Assembly (NCBI GenBank): GCA_013204025.1
Contig: JABMOW010000057.1
Span: 1-59,766, forward strand
Length of the DNA stretch: 59,766 nt
Direction: 5' to 3'
Source: Fidelibacterota bacterium
GTDB lineage: Bacteria > Fidelibacterota > Marinisomatia > SCGC-AAA003-L08 > JACNLC01
Shown: positions 35,360 through 42,797 of the stretch, in pieces
How the letters are laid out: every line of letters starts with the position of its first letter
How positions within the stretch are numbered: the first letter of the stretch is position 1
The notes under the pieces: model-generated
Told to the model about the DNA's origin: nothing
What the model saw: only the letters and a program-made list of their open reading frames with translations
Databases searched by the model: none
Position numbers and translations under genes: made by a program

Positions 35360-36772
35360 TTAATTTGAATATGTTACAGAACGGGATTCACCCATGATCC
35401 GGATCCCAGCACTGGCACCCAGACGAGTTGCTCCCGCTTTTATCATTTTGCGGGCATCATCGTAGGATGAAATTCCACCTGATGCCTTCACCCCCAGACC
35501 CTTGGGTTGTACGATTTTACTCATGAGTTCCACATCTTCTACTGTGGCACCGTGGGGTCCAAAACCGGTAGAGGTTTTGACGTAATTGGCTTTGGCTTTT
35601 ACAGCCAGTTCACATGCACGGACCTTTTCTTCATCGGTAAGATAGGCTGTTTCGATGATGACTTTAGAGATGGCATTGCCGTCTTCGCAGGCTTCGGTGA
35701 CTCGGCGGATGTCCCGATAAACCAGTTCGTCATTGCCGCTTTTTAAGGCACCAATATTGATCACCATGTCGATTTCTCTAGCGCCTTCGCGGATAGCCTG
35801 TCGGGCTTCCATGGCCTTTATCTCAGATGCATGGGCTCCCGAAGGAAATCCTACAACAGTGCAGACATTAACGGAAGTACCTGCAAGTATTTTTGCGGCC
35901 AGTTTCACATAACTGGGTGACACACATACAGAGGCAAACTGAAATTCTCTGGCTTCGTCACAGATGCGCTTGATATCATCGTCGGTAGTTGTGGGCTTGA
36001 GGATGGTGTGATCGATGCACCGGGCAATATCTTCCGGGACACAGTCACATCCGCTACCTTCATGATAGCCGAAACGATTGACTCCCAGTTGCATGAACTG
36101 GCGCATAGTTGCAGGGTCTTTTCCCAGATGTACACCACAGCTACAAACCATTTCGCTATCGCAATGAGACGGAGCACCGCCTGGCATTGCACCACCGGAT
36201 GCCAGCAGTTCACTAACCCGCTCTGCAATTCTGGTCATATCTTCCTGAGTGATGGAATTCACCTCTTCCTCCTTATTTTCTTTTTTCGGGATGGGGGCCG
36301 TGACCGAGAATGATCGGGGTCGGTCCAGTTCATCAATCATTTTAACGCGGTTTAAATGCCTCTCTACGGTACAATCTGTGGTCAGAAAAATATCCGCAAT
36401 TTGTCTGGCAAGGGCAGTTCCTGTGAGACCCGCACCGAGAGTGAGAACATTGGCATTGTTGTGTTCTCGGGCGTTGCGAGCAGTGGATAAGTCATAGCAC
36501 ATGGCAGCCCGGACACCCGGGACCTTATTGGCCGTCATAGCCGATCCGATACCAGCGCCATCCACGATGATTCCAAATCGAACTTCTCCGGCTGCGACTT
36601 TTTCAGCCACGATCCGGGCAAATTCTGGGTAGTCCACGGCTTTTTCGCTGAAAGTACCGCAATCTTTCACGATATAATTCTGTCCTGCCAGATGGGTCAA
36701 CAGAGCTTCCTTTAGAGGAAATCCTCCGTGATCAGCGCCAAGTGCAATTAAAATTTGATTAGATTCTGCCAT
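35360..36772 (-). CDS. RpiB-like isomerase / DeoC aldolase fusion with internal encapsulation-peptide-like linker
   Basis: A 470-residue bifunctional protein. Residues 1-150 are an RpiB/LacAB domain ([37 protein letters not shown]). The catalytic Cys of E. coli RpiB is replaced by Asp71 (V-D-G-A-G-I-G). Residues 151-172 are a charged linker and 174-190 a predicted amphipathic helix. Residues 204-244 hold five cysteines (C204, C210, C212, C242, C244). Residues 248-465 are a complete Deo[24 protein letters not shown] (Asp335), Schiff-base Lys399 in YVKTSTGFG, and Lys429 in LGVKASGGI. DeoC should split 2-deoxyribose 5-phosphate into glyceraldehyde 3-phosphate and acetaldehyde. The gene follows the regulator by 24 nt. 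Confidence 0.94.
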   Translation of the reverse strand: MAESNQILIALGADHGGFPLKEALLTHLAGQNYIVKDCGTFSEKAVDYPEFARIVAEKVAAGEVRFGIIVDGAGIGSAMTANKVPGVRAAMCYDLSTARNAREHNNANVLTLGAGLTGTALARQIADIFLTTDCTVERHLNRVKMIDELDRPRSFSVTAPIPKKENKEEEVNSITQEDMTRIAERVSELLASGGAMPGGAPSHCDSEMVCSCGVHLGKDPATMRQFMQLGVNRFGYHEGSGCDCVPEDIARCIDHTILKPTTTDDDIKRICDEAREFQFASVCVSPSYVKLAAKILAGTSVNVCTVVGFPSGAHASEIKAMEARQAIREGAREIDMVINIGALKSGNDELVYRDIRRVTEACEDGNAISKVIIETAYLTDEEKVRACELAVKAKANYVKTSTGFGPHGATVEDVELMSKIVQPKGLGVKASGGISSYDDARKMIKAGATRLGASAGIRIMGESRSVTYSN

Positions 36773-36796
36773 TTTTAGTTTTAGACGTATCCATGT

Positions 36797-37753
36797 TTAG
36801 TTTTCTATAAGTTCTTTCGCCACCAATTCATCGGTGATGAGTGTATTAAAATAATTTCCTGCCAGTGCCGCTCTGATGGCTTCGAGTTTTTCCCTGCCAC
36901 CTGCTATGGCCACAGACCACGGCTTTTCCTGCAGAGCCTTCAGGCTGATGCCAAGGGTTCGTTCATTGAGTTCAGTGGAAGAGATGGAACCATCGCGACT
37001 GATGATCCGGGAGCAGATATCCCCCACGGCACCCTTCTGCAGCAGCCGATCGACCTCAGTAGAATCGAAATAATCAGCTTTCACCAGCGCAGAATGGTGG
37101 TCGAATGAACCGATGGTAAAGAGAGCCACAGTGGCTTTTTCAGCAAGTGTTAGAGTTCGGGCAATATTTTTATCGGAAGTAATGGTTTGCTTGAGTTCAG
37201 CCCGATCAACTACAGCCGGTAACGGCAGCATAAAAGGTATGGCTGATAATCGCTCGCCGAATCTACGGACGATCTCACTTGCGTGCGTGTCATATTCTGC
37301 TCGAGAAATTCCGCCGTTGAGTTGCACTACCGTCATCTCACGAAATTTCTTTTTTGGCAGGGCTAGCGATACGGCCTGCAGACTCGTTCCCCAAGAAACA
37401 CCGAGCACCGTACCATCCTGAATGATATGATTCAAAAATTTAACTGCAGCAATTGCCAGTCTTGATTTGATGGTCTTGTCGTCATCATCATTATTGGGTA
37501 TGACAACAGCAGATTTTAATCCGAATTTTTCTTTCAATCCGTTTTCGAGAATAGCTCCTTGCATATGGGGGTCGATGATTTCAATTTTTACAATGCCTTG
37601 TTCCCTGGCTTTCTGGAGCAGCCGTGAGACTCCGGGACGTGACACACCCAATCTTTCAGCAATTTGCTGTTGACTGAACTGGTGCTCGTAATAGAGGAGC
37701 GCAGCTTCATAGAGCATTCGAGATAGGTTATCTTCTTTGTTTTTATTCTGCAT
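36797..37753 (-). CDS. SorC/DeoR-type (Bacillus DeoR-like) sugar-phosphate-responsive regulator
   Basis: A 318-residue regulator. The N-terminal helix-turn-helix is FSQQQIAERLGVSRPGVSRL, near residues 26-45. The C-terminal sugar-binding domain of the SorC family has GTVLGVSWGTSLQAV and ALFTIGSFDHHSALVK, then GAVGDICSRI. This family includes the deoR repressor of Bacillus subtilis, which responds to deoxyribose 5-phosphate, the expected substrate of the aldolase encoded next. Two TGAACAATTG-type palindromes overlap its promoter region, so it probably controls itself and the whole BMC operon. No strong ribosome binding site is seen, only AAGAAA before the ATG. Confidence 0.93.
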   Translation of the reverse strand: MQNKNKEDNLSRMLYEAALLYYEHQFSQQQIAERLGVSRPGVSRLLQKAREQGIVKIEIIDPHMQGAILENGLKEKFGLKSAVVIPNNDDDDKTIKSRLAIAAVKFLNHIIQDGTVLGVSWGTSLQAVSLALPKKKFREMTVVQLNGGISRAEYDTHASEIVRRFGERLSAIPFMLPLPAVVDRAELKQTITSDKNIARTLTLAEKATVALFTIGSFDHHSALVKADYFDSTEVDRLLQKGAVGDICSRIISRDGSISSTELNERTLGISLKALQEKPWSVAIAGGREKLEAIRAALAGNYFNTLITDELVAKELIEN

Positions 37754-37760
37754 TTTCTTG

Positions 37761-37801
37761 TGAACAATTGTTCATCAATATTTGACAATTGTTCAATATT
37801 A
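37761..37801 (-). promoter_or_regulatory. Operator pair and probable promoter of the BMC operon
   Basis: A perfect palindrome TGAACAATTGTTCA (37761-37774) and a near-perfect one, TTGACAATTGTTCAA on the plus strand (37782-37796), have centres exactly 21 bp apart, two helical turns. On the minus strand a possible -10 (TAATAT, 37796-37801) touches the upstream site, with a weak TTGCAT -35 18 nt before it. The arrangement fits repression by the SorC/DeoR-type protein whose gene starts 8 nt downstream. Confidence 0.7.
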
Positions 37802-37905
37802 AAACCACTACCCAAAACAATGCAATAAAAAAATTTTGGAGGGTTAGGTGCAATGTGCATCCTTCTTTCCCTATAGCTGTGTCATGTGGAATTGGGACAT
37901 ATCGC

Positions 37906-38124
37906 TCATCCTTCAGGGTCGGTTACCGATCCAATATAACTCCTTGCAGCAGATCGGGATAGATCAAAGTTATTTAACATCTTTTTAAGTCTCGATGACT
38001 TTGAAAGACTTTCTACCAGTGTTTTTACGTCTGACACAGGTTCAAGTAGATAAATTTGATTATTAAGTCCCAGTGGGGAGGATGGATTTTCGAAGAAGGG
38101 TATTATCCATAATAATTTAGTACA
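37906..38124 (-). pseudogene. Possible remnant of a coding sequence, no start codon
   Basis: On the minus strand a frame is open from just after a TAG (38125-38127) to a TGA at 37906-37908. It reads like real protein (for example PFFENPSSPLGLNNQIYLLE, then DVKTLVESLSKSSRLKKML) but has no good start or ribosome binding site. I do not recognise a family. It may be the 3' end of a decayed gene or chance. Nothing else was identified in the 534-nt gap 37754-38287 apart from the operators and one hairpin. Confidence 0.3.
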
Positions 38125-38178
38125 CTATAGAATCGGTGTTACAACGTTGACTAATACTGGGTTGCACAGAAATGATAA

Positions 38179-38197
38179 TTCCCCCTAGTTAGGGGAA
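38179..38197 (-). terminator. Weak hairpin downstream of the cyclase gene
   Basis: TTCCCC and GGGGAA pair around a 7-nt loop, 90 nt after the stop of the 1334-residue gene. The following minus-strand sequence (TTATCATTTC) is only moderately T-rich, so terminator activity is a guess. Confidence 0.25.
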
Positions 38198-38287
38198 ATC
38201 AGCAAACTAGAATGACAATAAATTATTCTGGATAAGGCTTATATACCGTATGTGGAAGTGACTCGGCTAACTGATAAATCAATCAGA

Positions 38288-41200
38288 CTAAATACCTCGA
38301 TTTTTTTTCAGAACTTTGAGCCGTTTGTCCAATTCATAATTAGGACGGTCAGGCGATTTGGCTTTTAGCTTAAGGTAGAAATCCAAGGCTGGTTTTTGGT
38401 GCTCATCCTTTTTCGATAATTTGAAAAGTTCATAATTGATATCAGCTATTTCTGATATACTTTCGGTTCCATCAAGCATGGTGAACAGTGTATTTGATCG
38501 ATCAGTGATGCCCGTTTTATATTCTATCCTTCCCCGGAGCATCTTTCCTTCAAGCACTTTTTCCGGGAACCCCAGTTCTTCCTTTTTTTCCAATACATGT
38601 TCATTTAATTCTGTGGCTTCAGAATATCTACCCATTAAAAACAGCAATTCTGCTTTTTGATATTTCATTGAATAAAAATGTCGTTCGATTTTTTGTTTAT
38701 CAGAAGCTTCGATGGCGCGGTCATAGTAATTAAGGGCGATATCGTATTCCATGAACTCGGTATGGAGCTCACCCAGTCTGCCGGCTGCATTTGCAAGACC
38801 CCTTAAATTGCCCAGCTCTTCTGAAAGGTCAAATCCCTGCTTAAAATATTGAATACTTTTTCGAAGGTCTCCTAGCACGCGGTACACATCACCAATATAA
38901 TTACTGGACGTACTGATTCCCCTTTTATCTCCCAGTTCTTTTGCCAGACGGAGTTGTTTTTGGGAACACTCCAGTGCCATATTATAATTTCCCATTTTCT
39001 GGTAGATACTCCCAATATTACCAATAGCATCGGAAATACCTTTTTTATCGCCTAATTCCTCTGAAAGCTGGACTCGTCTGTTAAAAAAGTCCATGGCTTC
39101 ATCAAGGTTTCCCTGGTAATAATGGGCAGTACCAATAAGGGAAGTGGCAACGGAGATACCAATTTTATCTCCTATTTTTTCATCAATTTCCAGCTGTTTT
39201 TGATAGTATTCCATAGCTTGCGAAAAATTTCTCTGAGATTGGTAAATTAACCCAATATTTCCCACAGCTTTGGCAATTCCAATCTCATCTTTCTGGTTTT
39301 CAGCCAGTTTTTGCATTCTTTCAAAACTCTCCATGGCATCTTCATTTTTCCCCAAGCGCCAGTAAACCAGTCCCATATTTGCCACAGCTCGCGCGATACC
39401 CTGTTCGTTATTTATTTTTTCATATCGCTCAAGAGAAAGTTTATAGTGTTTCATCGCCTCTTCATAGCTTCCCTTCATGTACAGTTTGGTTCCTAAATGA
39501 ATTTCCGTTCTTGCATATCGAGAATCATCCTTTATGGTGGTTGCTAATTTGAGTAATCGATGACAGATTTCAATTGATTCATCCCAATTTCCTACCAATT
39601 GCAGAATTTTGGCTTTTTCGAGACAAATGTCAATATACTTTCGAATGTCATCAATCTGCTCGTTGGATAACTTGACACCTTTTGGTTTGGTTTGAATCTT
39701 TTCAATCCAGTCGAAGTGAACGAGCAATTTATTATAAAATGTAATGGCTTCGTTATTTTGATAGTTATCTCTGGCGTAATTACCAGCCTTTTCGAGGTAA
39801 AATAGCGCTTTATCTTCAATTTCTGCATTTTCAAAGTGATTGGCTAGATCGGAATAATACATCTCCAATTGATCTTTGTAAATATTTTCCATTGTTTCTC
39901 CTGCGAGTAGGTGGAGGTTTCGGAGTTGCTTCTTTAACTGCATTTCATATACTGCATCCCGGATCAATGCGTTTTTAAACACATAGTCTATTTCGGATAA
40001 ATGATACCAAATAGTTTCATTCTCTCCTAACTCCAGATAATCCTGTAGGGATTTAGATTTATTGCTCAGCATTGCGCTTAAAATAGTCACGGCAAATTCG
40101 CGTCCTAAGGTAGATGCGGTTTTAACGATTACCTTCAAATCGCTTGTTAAGCGATCAATGCGGGCAACGATGATTGAATTTATTCCTGAAGGCATTTCAA
40201 TATCTTTGGCGATGAGATTATTTTTATTATCAAGCAGCTGGTTTTCTTGAAGATAAAGGACCATCTGCTCAATATAAAAAGGATTTCCGCTACTTTTTTC
40301 CCACACAAGATTGAGAGTTAGTTCAGGAACATTTTTCTTAATAAATTTACTTTTGGTTAATTCAAAAGTCGTTTCCTTATCCAGCAAATCAAGACCTATC
40401 CGACATTCGGGAATTGTAGTAAATCCCATATGAAATGGAGTGTCGTCATCATCATACCTGCACGGAGAGATGATAATAAAAGGATAATCATCAACATTTC
40501 GAGTTAGCACTTGAAGTAAATTTTGAGTGTCGTCATCAATCCAGTGACAGTCGTCAAGTATAATAATAATCGGTTTCAGTAGGCTTTCTGCTTTGACGAG
40601 ATTTTTAAAGGCGTAGAGTGTATTTTCATACCTACTTTTAGCATCAAGATTTTCATATAATGAATTATCCCAGTGAAGGTTGACTAAATGCCCTAAAAAG
40701 GAATAGCTTCGTCGGAGTTCTTTTTTGATATCAGGCTGATCCGTTTTATCGATTAACCACTTTAGTTTTTTCTCAAATTGCTGCTTGTTGGTCGCTGGAT
40801 TATTCTCACTCGATTGGTTGAAATAATGCTCAAAGAAATACACGATTGGATTAAAACTTTTCCGCAATATCCCATCACAACGCATTTCAAACCAGGAGAA
40901 AGCTGATTTTTTTGATTTCCGTCTTAATTCATGGAGCAGCCTGTTTTTCCCGATACCTGCTAATCCGTCGACATAAACAACACCACCAAAACCATGGTTT
41001 TCAATGGGTAGAAGGACATTTTTCAGTTTCTTCAGTTCTTCGACTCTTCCGTATTGTTTACCCGTGTACATCACCTGCTTCGATTTGACTTCTTTTGTCA
41101 ACCGATACGTGGGGATAGTCCCTGATCGCCCTTTAAACTCAAAATCACCAATATGTTCAAATTGGAAGGATTGATTTCTCGATGTTCGATCGCAGGTGAG

Positions 41201-42292
41201 TACTTCGTTCCAACCTGCCTTCATCATGTATCTTGCTGACTGGTTCACGGTATTCCCAAGACATGTGAACTCCTGACGCAATTCTACTCCGTTATACCCC
41301 GCATATAATATTCCTTGGCTGATTCCTGCCCGTAATTTGATAGAAGGCTCCATGTGGTGCTGCACACCCAGAATAAATTTTAATGCGCGCTGTTCATTGT
41401 TTTCATAAGATAGAGGTGCTCCAAAAAACACCAGAATATTCCCGCCTTTGTCGCCAAAATCCAAGTGCGGGTGACTTCCACCATAAGCCTCCTGTTGTTC
41501 GATAATGACGTTGATAAATGTGTCTAGATCGGATACATTATCAAAAGATACGAAAACAGAGAATGCTTCTCTGAATTCCCCAGCCGGGAAGTGGAGTTCA
41601 TTTTTCCCTGTGAATACAGATACCACCTCCTCTTGAAAATTGCCCTTTTTTAAGGGATTAGGTGATGTTTCAAAATCAGCAACCTTATCGATTCTGAAGA
41701 AGGTAGTTTGTCCTTTGTTTTTTAATTTCTTTTTTAAAATTAGATCTGATATGTTGGTGAGAAACATTTCATCCGCACAAATGTCACCTTTTTCACAATG
41801 ATGCTCAGCATAGGCACAATTATCTACAGCATATCCTTTAAAATAATACGCTTTTGAATGATCATTTCCCACAATCCCCCAATCGACATTGCCTTGTGAA
41901 AGACCGATTTTTACGGCAAATTCAAAATCACCAAATTTTGAATGATAATTATGATGGGTTTTAAAGAAATCCTGGATGATCAATGCGGATTTCAGTACCC
42001 GTTTGGGTATTTCGGGGGCAATCTTTTCAGTAATAAACAGCGCGGTAAAAGCATCACCGGCAAACCGAGTGATAAATCCTCCATTAGAGTAAATGGAGTC
42101 AACAGACGTGGAAAATAGAAATTCAAGAATATCGGAAAGCACTTCAGCACCTTCTTTTCCATGTTTCATCAATGCTTCAGTTGTAGAGGTAAATCCGGAA
42201 ATATCGATGAAAATGGAATAAGCGTTAAAACTTCCCGAAAATTCCTGGCTCAAATATTTTTCAACTACAAAATCGGGTACTAAATTTCTCAT
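38288..42292 (-). CDS. Soluble adenylyl cyclase-like protein: two cyclase domains, P-loop ATPase, TPR array
   Basis: A 1334-residue cytoplasmic protein. Cyclase domain 1 (about residues 20-190) has both metal-binding aspartates, D30 in FIDISGFTSTTEAL and D80 in TRFAGDAFTALF. Domain 2 (about 225-385) keeps the substrate-side features FGDKGGNILVFFG and LGNTVNQSARYMM but lacks the metal aspartates, so the pair should form one C1/C2 site as in mammalian soluble adenylyl cyclase. An ATPase follows, with Walker A DGLAGIGKNRLLHEL and Walker B IIIILDDCHWIDDDTQ. About ten canonical TPRs end the protein (ARAVANMGLVYWRLGKNEDA and similar). It should make cAMP in response to signals sensed by the ATPase/TPR part. 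No cAMP receptor gene lies nearby. Confidence 0.9.
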   Translation of the reverse strand: MRNLVPDFVVEKYLSQEFSGSFNAYSIFIDISGFTSTTEALMKHGKEGAEVLSDILEFLFSTSVDSIYSNGGFITRFAGDAFTALFITEKIAPEIPKRVLKSALIIQDFFKTHHNYHSKFGDFEFAVKIGLSQGNVDWGIVGNDHSKAYYFKGYAVDNCAYAEHHCEKGDICADEMFLTNISDLILKKKLKNKGQTTFFRIDKVADFETSPNPLKKGNFQEEVVSVFTGKNELHFPAGEFREAFSVFVSFDNVSDLDTFINVIIEQQEAYGGSHPHLDFGDKGGNILVFFGAPLSYENNEQRALKFILGVQHHMEPSIKLRAGISQGILYAGYNGVELRQEFTCLGNTVNQSARYMMKAGWNEVLTCDRTSRNQSFQFEHIGDFEFKGRSGTIPTYRLTKEVKSKQVMYTGKQYGRVEELKKLKNVLLPIENHGFGGVVYVDGLAGIGKNRLLHELRRKSKKSAFSWFEMRCDGILRKSFNPIVYFFEHYFNQSSENNPATNKQQFEKKLKWLIDKTDQPDIKKELRRSYSFLGHLVNLHWDNSLYENLDAKSRYENTLYAFKNLVKAESLLKPIIIILDDCHWIDDDTQNLLQVLTRNVDDYPFIIISPCRYDDDDTPFHMGFTTIPECRIGLDLLDKETTFELTKSKFIKKNVPELTLNLVWEKSSGNPFYIEQMVLYLQENQLLDNKNNLIAKDIEMPSGINSIIVARIDRLTSDLKVIVKTASTLGREFAVTILSAMLSNKSKSLQDYLELGENETIWYHLSEIDYVFKNALIRDAVYEMQLKKQLRNLHLLAGETMENIYKDQLEMYYSDLANHFENAEIEDKALFYLEKAGNYARDNYQNNEAITFYNKLLVHFDWIEKIQTKPKGVKLSNEQIDDIRKYIDICLEKAKILQLVGNWDESIEICHRLLKLATTIKDDSRYARTEIHLGTKLYMKGSYEEAMKHYKLSLERYEKINNEQGIARAVANMGLVYWRLGKNEDAMESFERMQKLAENQKDEIGIAKAVGNIGLIYQSQRNFSQAMEYYQKQLEIDEKIGDKIGISVATSLIGTAHYYQGNLDEAMDFFNRRVQLSEELGDKKGISDAIGNIGSIYQKMGNYNMALECSQKQLRLAKELGDKRGISTSSNYIGDVYRVLGDLRKSIQYFKQGFDLSEELGNLRGLANAAGRLGELHTEFMEYDIALNYYDRAIEASDKQKIERHFYSMKYQKAELLFLMGRYSEATELNEHVLEKKEELGFPEKVLEGKMLRGRIEYKTGITDRSNTLFTMLDGTESISEIADINYELFKLSKKDEHQKPALDFYLKLKAKSPDRPNYELDKRLKVLKKNRGI

Positions 42293-42377
42293 ACGTTCAA
42301 TTTTTTCCTATCGTGTACAAGGTGATAATTCTTCGGTAAAATGAAAATTTGGTTATGTTATTATTAATCAAGAAATT

Positions 42378-42764
42378 TTATAATATGGCATAAACCCAGA
42401 TCATTGCAATGTAGGTTAAATGATGAACTAGTTGATCAATCCCGAACAATCCCCAGAATGGATAGTCAGTGGATTTCCATTCCTTTACCCGGCATACGTA
42501 TTCTTTAAACCAGTCCATATGATAGTGGATAAAGAACTCTCCGATACAAATACAAAAAATCATTGCCCACCTGATCTCGGCAAATCCGATGGAAGCTATG
42601 ACCAATACAATAATAGATAGAATAGCATGTACGCCAGCGTGCGATATTCCTCCCCAATGCCCGTAAGTTCCTTTGTTTGCAAGCATGTAATGAGTTTGCA
42701 GAGGAGTAAAATCCGCCAAAAAATGTTTTATGGTCAAAATTGTGACTAAATAAAGTACTTCCAT
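42378..42764 (-). CDS. DUF3307 membrane protein
   Basis: A 128-residue protein with about four hydrophobic helices. It contains the family's conserved opening H-F-L-A-D-F-x-x-Q (IKHFLADFTPLQTHYM), the His-containing segments HAGVHAILSI and FIHYHMDWFK, and FGIDQLVHHLTYIAMIW. These belong to DUF3307, small membrane proteins of unknown function, often next to regulatory genes. It lies between the cyclase and the HD-GYP gene in the same direction, with gaps of 85 and 33 nt. Confidence 0.82.
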   Translation of the reverse strand: MEVLYLVTILTIKHFLADFTPLQTHYMLANKGTYGHWGGISHAGVHAILSIIVLVIASIGFAEIRWAMIFCICIGEFFIHYHMDWFKEYVCRVKEWKSTDYPFWGLFGIDQLVHHLTYIAMIWVYAIL

Positions 42765-42797
42765 CTCATTTTTCCTTTCTGGAGTAATTTAGTAAAA

